Assembly: GCF_022533585.1 (NCBI RefSeq) | Contig: NZ_CP092827.1 | Location: forward strand, 1,280,001-1,344,000 | Reading direction: 5' to 3' | Origin: Pseudomonas sp. LS.1a | GTDB taxonomy: Bacteria; Pseudomonadota; Gammaproteobacteria; Pseudomonadales; Pseudomonadaceae | Length of the DNA stretch: 64,000 bases | Shown: in pieces, positions 7,533-16,530 of the stretch | How the letters are laid out: each line of letters opens with the position of its first letter | How positions within the stretch are numbered: the first letter of the stretch is position 1 | Made by a program: the position numbers and the translations under genes | The notes under the pieces: model-generated | Databases searched by the model: none | Told to the model about the DNA's origin: nothing | Seen by the model: the letters and a program-made list of their open reading frames with translations, nothing else

Positions 7533-8455
7533 GCGATTGGTGGCAACACGATCTCGTCACTGCGGGTGAAGCCCGCAGTGAAGTTGCGGCACAGTTCGAG
7601 AAATTCGCGCATGGCCGAGGTCTGGTACTTCTGTTTGTGCCAGATGAAGTAGAACTGGCGCATCAGGTCCAGCTCCGGGGTTTCCACTGCTACCAGGCTG
7701 CCGCGGCGGAAGGCGTCGCGCAGGGCCAGGCGCGAGATGCAGCCGATGCCCAGGCCCGACTCCACCGCGCGCTTGATTGCTTCGGTGTGTTCCAGCTCCA
7801 GGCGGATGTTGAGGTTGGTGCGGTGGTGGCGCATGGCCTGGTCGAAGGTCAGGCGCGTGCCTGAGCCTTGTTCGCGCAGGATCCATGCTTCCTGGGACAA
7901 GGTCTGTACATCGGCGCGGCCCAGCTTGGCCAGCGGGTGCTGCGGCGCGCAGAACACCACCAGTTCGTCCTCGACCCAGGGCTGCACTTCCAGGTCCGGG
8001 TGGTTGCAATCGCCTTCGATCAGACCCAGATCAATTTCGTAGTGCGCGACCTGTTGCACGATGTGCGCAGTGTTCTGCACATGTAGCTTCACCTGGCTTT
8101 CCGGGTGCACCTGCATGAAACTGCCGATAAGCAGGGTGGCCAGGTAGTTGCCGATGGTCAGCGTGGCACCGACTGCCAGCGAGCCGAAACCGGACTTGCC
8201 GTTGAGCAGGTCTTCGATTTCCTTGGCCTGGTCGAGCAGGGCCACGGCTTGGGGCAGCAGTTGCTGGCCCAGGGCATTGAGGCTCAGGCGCTTGCCGGCG
8301 CGGTCGAACAGCTGGCAGCTGGACTGGCGCTCAAGCTCGGTGATCGAGGTGCTGGCGGCCGACTGCGACAAGGCCAGCACACTGGCGGCGCGGGAAACGC
8401 TCTGGTGCTGGGCCACGGCAACGAAGACTTGCAGCTGACGAAGTGTAAATCGCAT
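7529..8455 (-). CDS. finR: LysR-type regulator FinR
   Basis: 308-residue LysR-type regulator: N-terminal winged helix-turn-helix (1-60; LRQLQVFVAVAQHQSVSRAA..) and a periplasmic-binding-protein-like effector domain. It is divergent from fpr, the arrangement of P. putida FinR, which is needed for induction of the ferredoxin-NADP reductase gene under superoxide and related stress. ATG 8455 starts at the conserved MRFTLRQLQVF; an upstream in-frame extension to 8530 would run through the operator region and is rejected. The ligand is not evident from sequence. Confidence 0.88.
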   Translation of the reverse strand: MRFTLRQLQVFVAVAQHQSVSRAASVLALSQSAASTSITELERQSSCQLFDRAGKRLSLNALGQQLLPQAVALLDQAKEIEDLLNGKSGFGSLAVGATLTIGNYLATLLIGSFMQVHPESQVKLHVQNTAHIVQQVAHYEIDLGLIEGDCNHPDLEVQPWVEDELVVFCAPQHPLAKLGRADVQTLSQEAWILREQGSGTRLTFDQAMRHHRTNLNIRLELEHTEAIKRAVESGLGIGCISRLALRDAFRRGSLVAVETPELDLMRQFYFIWHKQKYQTSAMREFLELCRNFTAGFTRSDEIVLPPIA

Positions 8456-8475
8456 ATCGATATAACCGATAACAC

Positions 8476-8503
8476 ATATCTTGATAATCCAGTTAACAGA
8501 TAT
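8476..8503. promoter_or_regulatory. Inverted repeat in the finR-fpr intergenic region, candidate FinR operator
   Basis: ATATCT (8476-8481) and AGATAT (8498-8503) form an inverted repeat with 16 bp between, near the middle of the 121-bp divergent promoter region. An ATATCGATAT palindrome lies nearer the finR start (about 8454-8463). LysR regulators usually bind such paired sites between divergent genes. The palindromes are seen; binding by FinR is inferred. Confidence 0.4.
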
Positions 8504-8576
8504 TGTCGCTGCCCCTAAACTATCGCGCAACTGCGCGTCTTGCGCGCGCCGCGTCTTTCTTCAGGAGCCCCATTAG

Positions 8577-9356
8577 ATGAGCAACATGAACCACGAACGT
8601 GTCCTCAGTGTTCACCACTGGAACGACACCCTGTTCAGCTTCAAGTGCACCCGTGACCCGGGCCTGCGCTTCGAGAACGGTCAGTTCGTGATGATCGGCC
8701 TGCAACAGGACAACGGCCGTCCGCTCATGCGCGCCTATTCCATCGCGTCGCCAAACTGGGAAGAGCATCTGGAGTTCTTCAGCATCAAGGTGCCGGACGG
8801 CCCGCTGACCTCGCAGCTGCAGCACCTGAAGGAAGGCGACGAGATCATCATCAGCAAGAAGCCTACCGGTACCCTGGTGCTCGACGACCTGAACCCGGGC
8901 AAGCACCTGTACCTGCTGAGCACCGGTACTGGCCTGGCGCCGTTCATGAGTGTCATCCAGGACCCGGAAACCTACGAGCGCTTCGAGAAAGTGATCCTGG
9001 TGCACGGTGTGCGCTACGTGAACGAAGTGGCCTACCGCGAGTTCATCACCGAGCACCTGCCGCAGAACGAATTCTTCGGTGAGTCGGTTCGCGACAAGCT
9101 GATCTACTACCCGACCGTAACCCGCGAACCGTTCGAGAACCAGGGCCGCCTGACCGACCTGATGCGCAGCGGCAAGCTGTTCAGCGACATCGGCCTGCCA
9201 CCGATCAACCCGCAGGACGACCGCGCGATGATCTGCGGCAGCCCGAGCATGCTCGACGAGACCAGCGAAGTGCTGGACAGCTTCGGCCTGAAGATCTCCC
9301 CGCGTATGCGCGAGCCGGGTGATTACCTGATCGAGCGTGCATTCGTCGAGAAGTAA
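8577..9356 (+). CDS. fpr: Ferredoxin-NADP+ reductase Fpr
   Basis: 259-residue flavoprotein that moves electrons between NADPH and ferredoxin or flavodoxin, supporting iron-sulfur repair and oxidative-stress resistance. FAD-binding RAYSIASPNWE and the KPTGTLVLDDL segment, the NADP-binding STGTGLAPFMS block, and the C-terminal MICGSPSMLDET are present. The C-terminus VEK matches bacterial subclass I enzymes. Divergent from finR; ATG 8577. A strong hairpin terminator follows. Confidence 0.96.
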   Translation: MSNMNHERVLSVHHWNDTLFSFKCTRDPGLRFENGQFVMIGLQQDNGRPLMRAYSIASPNWEEHLEFFSIKVPDGPLTSQLQHLKEGDEIIISKKPTGTLVLDDLNPGKHLYLLSTGTGLAPFMSVIQDPETYERFEKVILVHGVRYVNEVAYREFITEHLPQNEFFGESVRDKLIYYPTVTREPFENQGRLTDLMRSGKLFSDIGLPPINPQDDRAMICGSPSMLDETSEVLDSFGLKISPRMREPGDYLIERAFVEK

Positions 9357-9375
9357 GGCGCAGGCTGAGGCAAAG

Positions 9376-9398
9376 AAGGCGACCCTTGGGTCGCCTTT
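9376..9398 (+). terminator. Rho-independent terminator after fpr
   Basis: AAGGCGACCC-TTG-GGTCGCCTT, a near-perfect 10-bp stem with a 3-base loop, followed by TCTTGT, 20 bp after the fpr stop. Confidence 0.8.
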
Positions 9399-9428
9399 CT
9401 TGTGCCTGTGAGTCATGTATCGCCAGCA

Positions 9429-9526
9429 CCGGCCTCTTCGCGGGTAAACCCGCTCCCACAGGGATATCTCAAGCCCTGAGGTCAGTGGTACCCCTGTGGG
9501 AGCGGGTTTACCCGCGAAGAGGCCGG
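9429..9526. repeat. REP inverted pair
   Basis: Full 35-bp P. putida REP units in opposite orientation (CCGGCCTCTTCGCGGG.. at 9429 and its complement ending at 9526), about 25 bp apart, between the convergent fpr and sprT genes. Confidence 0.92.
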
Positions 9527-9543
9527 AACAGGCAAGGCACAAT

Positions 9544-10038
9544 CTACTCGACGCGCGTCTCGCCGCTATACACCAATATTTCCCGACACCGCTTGCACAG
9601 GTAGCGCCGCCCCTGGCGCACCAGCTTGTGCCGCTGGGCGGTAAACGGGAAGTCGCTCTGCGGGCACGGGCAACGGTAGATGTAGCGAGTGGCCACGCGC
9701 CGTTGCACTTCGTAGTTGTGGCAACGGTTGGGCGGCAGTTCATACACCCCGCGCATGATCAGCTGCCACTCCTCGCCATGGGCCTGGATACGGTCGCCGA
9801 ACAGCTGGTGGGCCACCAGATGCGCCACTTCATGGGCCACGGTCTGGCGCAGGAAGTCTTCCTGGTTTTCGCGGTAAAGCTGCAGGTTGAAGCGCAGCAG
9901 GTTCTCGTGCAGGTGGGCGACACCGGCTTTTTGCCCGCGCAGCTTGAAGCTGACTTCCGGGCGCGGGAAGGGGCGTTTGAAGAAGGTTTCGGCTTGCTGG
10001 TAACAGGTTTCGACGCGTTGTCTGAGCAGCTCGGGCAT
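9544..10038 (-). CDS. sprT: SprT-like zinc metalloprotein
   Basis: 164-residue SprT-family protein. The zinc-protease motif HEVAH is at 69-73, and a C-terminal zinc ribbon is formed by C123, C125, C148 and C151. The eukaryotic relative SPRTN degrades DNA-protein crosslinks; the bacterial role is not settled. Cytoplasmic. ATG 10038 starts at MPELLRQRVE; an upstream ATG at 10065 lacks a ribosome site, while AGGAG precedes ATG 10038 at a long spacing (12 nt), so the start is probable rather than certain. Confidence 0.88.
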   Translation of the reverse strand: MPELLRQRVETCYQQAETFFKRPFPRPEVSFKLRGQKAGVAHLHENLLRFNLQLYRENQEDFLRQTVAHEVAHLVAHQLFGDRIQAHGEEWQLIMRGVYELPPNRCHNYEVQRRVATRYIYRCPCPQSDFPFTAQRHKLVRQGRRYLCKRCREILVYSGETRVE

Positions 10039-10113
10039 GGCGGGGTGGTTCTCCTGACCGGGCATTATGCCGCAACCCCGGGCAGCCTGCGAGCCACTGG
10101 TCAGCACAGCCAG

Positions 10114-10134
10114 AGGCCGCCTTGCGGCGGCCTC
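10114..10134. terminator. GC-rich hairpin after the Yip1-family gene
   Basis: GAGGCCGC-CTTGC-GGCGGCCTC stem-loop located 33 bp beyond the stop of the leftward Yip1-family gene. No long T run, so termination is plausible but not assured. Confidence 0.5.
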
Positions 10135-10166
10135 AGGTTGATGCCCCAGTGTTGGTCGAGTCTGTT

Positions 10167-10766
10167 CTAGTTGGTGTAGACGGGCCCCACGCCCAGTCCC
10201 CAGATGATCACTGTGGCGGCCATGATCGCCACCAGTACCACAAGGCCCACCGCCAGCACCGAGCTGGAGAACAGGAAGCCTTCGTCGGACGGTATGTTCA
10301 TGAACGTCGGCAAACCGACGTACAGCAGGTACACCGTGTAGCAGATGGCGGCGGTGCCAACCAGCATGCCCAGCCACAGGTGTGGGTACAGCGCCGCCAG
10401 GCCGCCGATGAACAACGGGGTGGCGGTGTAGGTGGCAAAGGCGATGCACTGTGCCATGGATGGGTTGGCATCGTAGGTGCGGGCCATCCAGTGGATGAAC
10501 GCCCCCATTACCGCCACCCCGGCAAGCATCGCCAGGTACGACATGATGCTCATCCAGATGGCGCTTTCCATGGTCAGCATCACCGCTGGCCGGTCGCCGA
10601 TCACCCAGCCGACCTGGGTGGTACCGATGAACGCCGAAACGGCGGGGATCGCAGCCAGGATCAGGGTGTGCGTCAGGTACATGTGGCTGATGGTTTCTTC
10701 TTCGCCACGAATTTCCCGCCATTCCTGGTCGGGATGGGTAAACAGCCCCACAACGTGATGAATCAT
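10167..10766 (-). CDS. Yip1-family membrane protein
   Basis: 199-residue inner-membrane protein with about five hydrophobic helices (starting near residue 30) after a short polar N-terminus (MIHHVVGLFTHPDQEWREI). The pattern, including HPDQEW and the GLPTFMNIP segment between helices, fits the bacterial Yip1/YIPF family. Function in bacteria is unknown. ATG 10766 has GGAGTG 8 nt upstream. Monocistronic. Confidence 0.8.
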   Translation of the reverse strand: MIHHVVGLFTHPDQEWREIRGEEETISHMYLTHTLILAAIPAVSAFIGTTQVGWVIGDRPAVMLTMESAIWMSIMSYLAMLAGVAVMGAFIHWMARTYDANPSMAQCIAFATYTATPLFIGGLAALYPHLWLGMLVGTAAICYTVYLLYVGLPTFMNIPSDEGFLFSSSVLAVGLVVLVAIMAATVIIWGLGVGPVYTN

Positions 10767-11028
10767 GCCGGTCACTCCTCTCAATGTTGCCAAACGCCCC
10801 CCAGATGGAGCGCAAGCGGCCCGAGGCCCGAACACCGATGCAAGCGGTAATGTGGCCTTATGTCGCAGTATAGGAAGCCGTTACCCGCATAAACCACGCT
10901 TTTTAGAGCAAATTGCGCTGTAAGGCGAGCTTCTGATTACATTGAAGTCTTTATCGGAATGCCTACAGCGGCGCCGCGTTTGTGCGTAAAATAGCCGGCT
11001 TTTGTCACACCTCGCGGATCCAAGCGCT

Positions 11029-11853
11029 ATGGGCACCCTCTCGGTCAACCAGAACAAACTGCAAAAACGCCTGCGTCGTCTCGCCGGCGAAGCCATCACC
11101 GACTACAACATGATCGAGGATGGCGACAAGGTCATGGTCTGCCTGTCCGGCGGCAAGGACAGCTACACCATGCTCGACGTTCTGTTGCACCTGCAGAAGG
11201 TGGCACCGATCAAGTTCGAGATCGTCGCGGTGAACATGGACCAGAAGCAGCCGGGGTTCCCCGAGCATGTGCTGCCGGCCTACCTGAAGGAACTGGGCGT
11301 CGAGTACCACATCGTCGAGAAGGACACCTACTCGGTGGTCAAGGAACTGGTCCCTGAGGGCAAGACCACCTGCTCGCTGTGTTCGCGCCTGCGCCGTGGC
11401 ACCCTTTACACCTTCGCCGACGAAATCGGTGCGACCAAGATGGCGCTTGGCCATCACCGCGACGATATCGTCGAAACCTTCTTCCTCAACATGTTCTTCA
11501 ATGGCGCGCTCAAGGGCATGCCGCCGAAGCTGCGCGCCGACGATGGCCGCAACGTGGTGATCCGCCCGCTGGCCTACTGCAGCGAGAAGGATATCCAGGC
11601 CTACTCGGACATGAAGGAATTCCCGATCATCCCGTGCAACCTGTGCGGTTCGCAGGAAAACCTGCAGCGCCAGGTGGTCAAGGACATGCTGGTGGAGTGG
11701 GAGCGCAAGCACCCGGGCCGTACCGAGAGCATCTTCCGCGCCTTGCAGAACGTGGCACCGTCGCAGCTGGCCGACCGCAACCTGTTCGACTTCACCAGCC
11801 TGAAGATCGACGAAAACGCCACCCCGCGTTTCCTTGACGTGCTGAACATCTGA
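11029..11853 (+). CDS. ttcA: tRNA 2-thiocytidine biosynthesis protein TtcA
   Basis: 274-residue TtcA, which thiolates cytidine 32 of certain tRNAs using ATP, sulfide donors and an iron-sulfur cluster. The PP-loop ATPase motif SGGKDS is at 40-45. The cysteines that hold the cluster in E. coli TtcA have counterparts here: C115 and C118 (TTCSLC) and C206 (CNLC). ATG 11029 gives the expected N-terminus. A Tag-like glycosylase gene follows 4 bp after the stop, probably in one transcript. Confidence 0.95.
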   Translation: MGTLSVNQNKLQKRLRRLAGEAITDYNMIEDGDKVMVCLSGGKDSYTMLDVLLHLQKVAPIKFEIVAVNMDQKQPGFPEHVLPAYLKELGVEYHIVEKDTYSVVKELVPEGKTTCSLCSRLRRGTLYTFADEIGATKMALGHHRDDIVETFFLNMFFNGALKGMPPKLRADDGRNVVIRPLAYCSEKDIQAYSDMKEFPIIPCNLCGSQENLQRQVVKDMLVEWERKHPGRTESIFRALQNVAPSQLADRNLFDFTSLKIDENATPRFLDVLNI

Positions 11854-11857
11854 GCCC

Positions 11858-12529
11858 ATGCGCGATTACCAGTGGCTGCATGAGTACTGCCTGAACCGCT
11901 TCGGCTCGGCCCAGGCCCTGGAGGCCTTCCTGCCGCAGCCGCGCACGCCGGCGCAACTGCGCGATATCAGCGACGACCGCTACCTGTCGACCCTGGCCCT
12001 GCGGGTGTTCCGCGCCGGGCTCAAGCACAGCCTGGTGGATGCCAAGTGGCCGGCGTTCGAGCAGGTGTTCTTCGGCTTCGACCCGCAGAAGGTGGTGCTG
12101 ATGGGCGCCGAGCACCTCGAGCGGCTGATGCACGACGAGCGCATCATCCGCCACCTGGGCAAGCTCAAGAGCGTGCCGCGCAATGCACAGATGGTCCTTG
12201 ACGTGGCGAAGGAGAAGGGCAGTTTTGGTGCCTTCATCGCCGACTGGCCGGTGACCGATATCGTCGGTTTGTGGAAGTACCTGGCCAGGCACGGCAACCA
12301 GCTGGGCGGCTTGTCTGCACCGCGCTTCTTGCGCATGGTCGGCAAGGATACGTTCATCCCTACCGATGACATGGCGGCGGCGTTGATTGCGCAGAAGGTG
12401 ATCGACAAGCCGCCGACCAGCCAGCGGGATCTGGCCTTGGTGCAGCAGGCGTTCAACCAGTGGCATGCAGAAAGTGGGCGACCGCTGTGCCAGTTGTCGG
12501 TGATGCTGGCGCATACCGTCAACCATTGA
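11858..12529 (+). CDS. DNA-3-methyladenine glycosylase I family protein (Tag-like)
   Basis: 223-residue protein of the Tag-like glycosylase family. The diagnostic segment is DDRYLSTLALRVFRAGLKHSLVDAKW (residues about 42-67), corresponding to the base-binding helix-hairpin-helix fold of 3-methyladenine DNA glycosylases; LSVMLAHTV is at the C-terminus. E. coli Tag has zinc-binding Cys/His residues that are not obvious here, so this is a divergent branch and its substrate may differ. Starts 4 bp after ttcA. Confidence 0.8.
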   Translation: MRDYQWLHEYCLNRFGSAQALEAFLPQPRTPAQLRDISDDRYLSTLALRVFRAGLKHSLVDAKWPAFEQVFFGFDPQKVVLMGAEHLERLMHDERIIRHLGKLKSVPRNAQMVLDVAKEKGSFGAFIADWPVTDIVGLWKYLARHGNQLGGLSAPRFLRMVGKDTFIPTDDMAAALIAQKVIDKPPTSQRDLALVQQAFNQWHAESGRPLCQLSVMLAHTVNH

Positions 12530-12544
12530 GATTTGTGTCGACCT

Positions 12545-12564
12545 CTTCGCGGGCAAGCCCGCGA
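12545..12564. repeat. Single REP-like hairpin
   Basis: TTCGCGGGCAAGCCCGCGAA, a perfect 9-bp stem with a 2-base loop that is the inner half of a REP unit without the GTGGGAG arm, between convergent genes. Could serve as a bidirectional transcript end. Confidence 0.6.
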
Positions 12565-12569
12565 AGAAT

Positions 12570-13931
<1,362 letters not shown>

Positions 13932-14016
13932 GTCGGGTCGCATCCAGCAGGGTGTGGCGGCTATTCTAACCGCAGCGACTGACCAATTTGCTTTAAAACT
14001 CGAGAAGGATTGACCC

Positions 14017-14481
14017 ATGGCAAGGCGTCTGGCAGCAGTACTGGCCATCACCGCGAGCTTGTTGCTCGGTGGTTGCGGTGCCGATTATGGCGTGGACCAA
14101 CACGGTAATACGGTTAAGGCCGAGCAGATCGACGGGCACTGGCTGGTGCTTAACTACTGGGCCGAATGGTGCGGGCCGTGCCGTACCGAAATCCCTGAAC
14201 TGAACGCGGCAGCCAAGCAGTGGGCGGCCGACGGTATCAAGGTGGTGGGGGTGAACTTCGATGGCTTGCAGGGGCAGGAGCTGAAACAGGCTGCCGAAAC
14301 CCTGGGTATCGCTTTCACCGTATTGGCGCAGGACCCGGCCGAGCGCTATGACCTGCCGCGCAGCGAGGCGCTACCGGTGACCTACATCATCGATGACAAG
14401 GGCAAGGTGCGGGAACAGCTGATGGGCGAGCAGACCCGGGAAGGGCTGCAGGCGAGGATCAAGGCCCTGAAGGGCGCCTGA
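14017..14481 (+). CDS. TlpA-like thioredoxin lipoprotein
   Basis: 154-residue lipoprotein with a thioredoxin fold: lipobox LLGGC (Cys20), then the redox motif WCGPC (51-55) and the cis-Pro segment LPVTYIID. It would be anchored facing the periplasm and reduce or exchange disulfides, like TlpA/ResA proteins of cytochrome c maturation. No partner gene is adjacent. It is divergent from the arsC operon across an 85-bp promoter region. Confidence 0.9.
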   Translation: MARRLAAVLAITASLLLGGCGADYGVDQHGNTVKAEQIDGHWLVLNYWAEWCGPCRTEIPELNAAAKQWAADGIKVVGVNFDGLQGQELKQAAETLGIAFTVLAQDPAERYDLPRSEALPVTYIIDDKGKVREQLMGEQTREGLQARIKALKGA

Positions 14482-14489
14482 TGCATTTT

Positions 14490-14508
14490 GGGGCCGCAAA
14501 GCGGCCCC
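14490..14508. terminator. Bidirectional hairpin between tlpA-like and META-domain genes
   Basis: GGGGCCGC-AAA-GCGGCCCC, a perfect 8-bp stem preceded by ATTTT and placed 9 bp beyond the rightward gene and 9 bp beyond the leftward one. The T run lies on the left, so it reads best as the end of the leftward transcript. Confidence 0.6.
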
Positions 14509-14516
14509 GGCAATAT

Positions 14517-14921
14517 TCAGCCTTCCTCAGGCCAGAAGCGCAGCGGCTTGCCTTCGGCCGGCCAGAAACGCATCTGCTCGATAGGCGACACATCCCAGCG
14601 CTGTACCGTTTCCAGCGCCTGCAGGAAGCGCTTCTCCTGCTCCATCAACGCCGGTGCGCACAGCTTGCGGGTCTTGCCGACCTTGCCGAAGCTCAGGTGC
14701 TCGCCGTCCAGTGTGTACGGCGCAAACCAGTGGTTGCAGCCGCCATTGCCATAGGCACGGCCATCGCTGGCAAGGGTAAGGGTCAGGTGGCTGTAGTCGA
14801 TCAGCGGCCGTTCGCCGATCCACTCCAGCACGTAGCTGCGCTCCTGCTGCAGTTTGGGAGGTTCCGCGGCGCAGCCGAGCAGGCCGGTGGCAATCAGCAC
14901 GCCGGTCAGCAGATTCTTCAC
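14517..14921 (-). CDS. META-domain (HslJ-like) lipoprotein
   Basis: 134-residue lipoprotein: lipobox LLGC (Cys17) followed by a HslJ/META-type segment with LASDGRAYGNGGCNHW and a second Cys in KLCAPALMEQEKRFLQAL. META proteins are envelope proteins linked to heat, novobiocin and motility phenotypes in other bacteria; no enzymatic role is known. GTG 14921 has AGGAG 8 nt upstream and overlaps the stop of the preceding gene as GTGA, so the two are coupled. Confidence 0.82.
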   Translation of the reverse strand: MKNLLTGVLIATGLLGCAAEPPKLQQERSYVLEWIGERPLIDYSHLTLTLASDGRAYGNGGCNHWFAPYTLDGEHLSFGKVGKTRKLCAPALMEQEKRFLQALETVQRWDVSPIEQMRFWPAEGKPLRFWPEEG

Positions 14922-15355
14922 TCGGCGCTCTCCTGGCAACGCGGGCACAGGTGCTTCTCGCCACGGCTGGCCCAGCCCAGCTCGGCAACGCGCGCGCTAG
15001 CGGCCGGCTGGCGGGCTTTCTTGCCCAGCTTGGCGTCTACCGCGAACTCGAAGTCCAGCACGGCGTCGCAGCTGTCGCAGGCGACCTGCCAGGTGAGGAT
15101 TTCCAGTTCGTTGAACACCGGGCCGCTGGCCACGGCAACCCACTGGCCGCGCGGGTTGATCAGGTGACGCACGCTCTCCACCGTCAGGCGCATGGACAAG
15201 TCCTTGCTGCCCTTGAGGGTGACCAGCAGGGTGTCGCCTTTGTGCATCGAACCGCCATTGCCGGTGACCTGGTAACGGCCCGGCACCAGTGCACGGCACT
15301 CGATCAGGGTGTGTTGCGGGTTGAAAAGGGTGTAGCGGAAATCGTGCTCGACCAT
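14918..15355 (-). CDS. Conserved hypothetical protein with a CxxC...CxxC zinc-ribbon arrangement
   Basis: 145 residues, no signal peptide. The N-terminal half (1-85) is strand-rich and contains a segment resembling a small beta-barrel (KGDTLLVTLKGSKDLSMRL). Cysteine pairs C93/C96 (CDSC) and C137/C140 (CPRC, near the C-terminus) suggest one zinc ribbon. Not recognised beyond that; I assign no function. It is cotranscribed with, and overlaps, the META-domain gene. Confidence 0.7.
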   Translation of the reverse strand: MVEHDFRYTLFNPQHTLIECRALVPGRYQVTGNGGSMHKGDTLLVTLKGSKDLSMRLTVESVRHLINPRGQWVAVASGPVFNELEILTWQVACDSCDAVLDFEFAVDAKLGKKARQPAASARVAELGWASRGEKHLCPRCQESAE

Positions 15356-15386
15356 GGGTCCTCCAGAAATGCCGCGTATCCTAGCA

Positions 15387-16376
15387 CTAACCCGTCACCA
15401 GATTCTGTGGATTGCCTGCCGCCCAGCAGTTGATGTTGTCCAGCGTGGTCGCGGCGATGGCATCCAGTGCCTCGCGGGTAAGGAAAGCCTGGTGGGCGGT
15501 GATGATCACGTTGGGGAAGGTCAGCAGGCGGGCCAGTACGTCGTCCTGCAGCGGCAGGTCGGAGCGGTCCTCGAAGAACAGCTGGGCTTCTTCTTCGTAG
15601 ACGTCCAGGCCCAGGTAGCCGAGCTGGCCGCTCTTCAGCGCGTCGATCAGCGCCGGGGTGTCGACCAGCGCGCCGCGGCCAGTGTTGATCAGCATGGCGC
15701 CGGGCTGCAGCTGGGCCAGGCTTTGCGCATTGATCAGGTGCCGGGTGTGCTCGGTCAGCGGGCAGTGCAGGCTGATGACGCGGGCTTCGCGCAGCAACTC
15801 GGGCAATGGCAGGTAGCGCGCGCCCAGGGCCAGCAGCTCGGGGTTGGGGTAGGGGTCATAGGCCAGCAACTGGCAGCCGAAACCGGCCATGATGCGGGCG
15901 AAGGCGGTGCCGATCTGGCCGGTACCGACCACGCCGACGGTCTTGCCGTGCAGGTCAAAGCCGGTCAGCCCGTGCAGGGTGAAGTCACCCTCGCGGGTGC
16001 GGTTGTAGGCCCGGTGCAGGCGCCGGTTGAGGGCCAGGATCAGCGCCACGGCGTGCTCGGCCACGGCGTGTGGCGAGTAGGCCGGCACCCGCACTACGGT
16101 CAGGCCCAGGCGCCGGGCGGCGGCCAGGTCGACATGGTTGTAGCCTGCCGAGCGCAGGGCGACCAGGCGCGTACCGCCTGCGGCCAGGCGTTGCAGCACC
16201 TGGGCGTCGAGTTCGTCATTGATGAAGGCGCAGACCACCTCGTAGCCATCGGCCAGGGCAGCGGTATCGAGGGTCAGGCGGGCGGGCTGGAAGTGCAGGT
16301 CCAGGGTGGTGCCGCTGGCGGCTCGGGTGAAGCTTTCCTGGTCGTAGTGCTGGCTGCTGAACAACAGGGCGCGCAT
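15387..16376 (-). CDS. ldhA: Fermentative D-lactate dehydrogenase (2-hydroxyacid dehydrogenase)
   Basis: 329-residue NAD-dependent D-2-hydroxyacid dehydrogenase, converting pyruvate and NADH to D-lactate. The NAD-binding GVVGTGQIG, the catalytic-Arg region LRSAGYNHVDL, NTGRGALVDT, and the C-terminal TAHQAFLTREA with the catalytic His are present. ATG 16376 starts at MRALLFSSQHYD. It lies beside gacS, the same order as ldhA-gacS (PA0927-PA0928) in P. aeruginosa. A REP pair separates the two. Confidence 0.94.
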   Translation of the reverse strand: MRALLFSSQHYDQESFTRAASGTTLDLHFQPARLTLDTAALADGYEVVCAFINDELDAQVLQRLAAGGTRLVALRSAGYNHVDLAAARRLGLTVVRVPAYSPHAVAEHAVALILALNRRLHRAYNRTREGDFTLHGLTGFDLHGKTVGVVGTGQIGTAFARIMAGFGCQLLAYDPYPNPELLALGARYLPLPELLREARVISLHCPLTEHTRHLINAQSLAQLQPGAMLINTGRGALVDTPALIDALKSGQLGYLGLDVYEEEAQLFFEDRSDLPLQDDVLARLLTFPNVIITAHQAFLTREALDAIAATTLDNINCWAAGNPQNLVTG

Positions 16377-16433
16377 GGTGGGTTCCTTTTTCCACTGCAG
16401 GAGGTACAGCATACCTTGAATATGGCGCGGGCC

Positions 16434-16522
16434 ACTGTGGGAGCGGGCGTGCCCGCGAAGAAGACTTCGCGGTGGATGGCACGGGCTTCGCCCGTGTTCG
16501 CGGGCACGCCCGCTCCCACAGG
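16434..16522. repeat. REP inverted pair (GGCGTGCCC variant)
   Basis: GTGGGAGCGGGCGTGCCCGCGAA at 16435 and its complement ending at 16522, with an internal ACGGGCTTCGCCCGT hairpin. The loop sequence is GGCGTGCC rather than GGTTTACC, a compensated variant. Situated between gacS and ldhA. Confidence 0.88.
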
Positions 16523-16530
16523 AACCTGTG

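Noticed and set aside
10039..10166. In-frame extension of sprT from 10038 up to 10815
   Set aside because: It runs through the REP-like hairpin and the opposite frame of the Yip1 gene; conserved sequence begins at MPELLRQ.
10920..10965. Possible Anr/FNR box upstream of ttcA (TTGAAGTCTTTATCGG)
   Set aside because: Half-sites do not fit TTGAT-N4-ATCAA closely enough.
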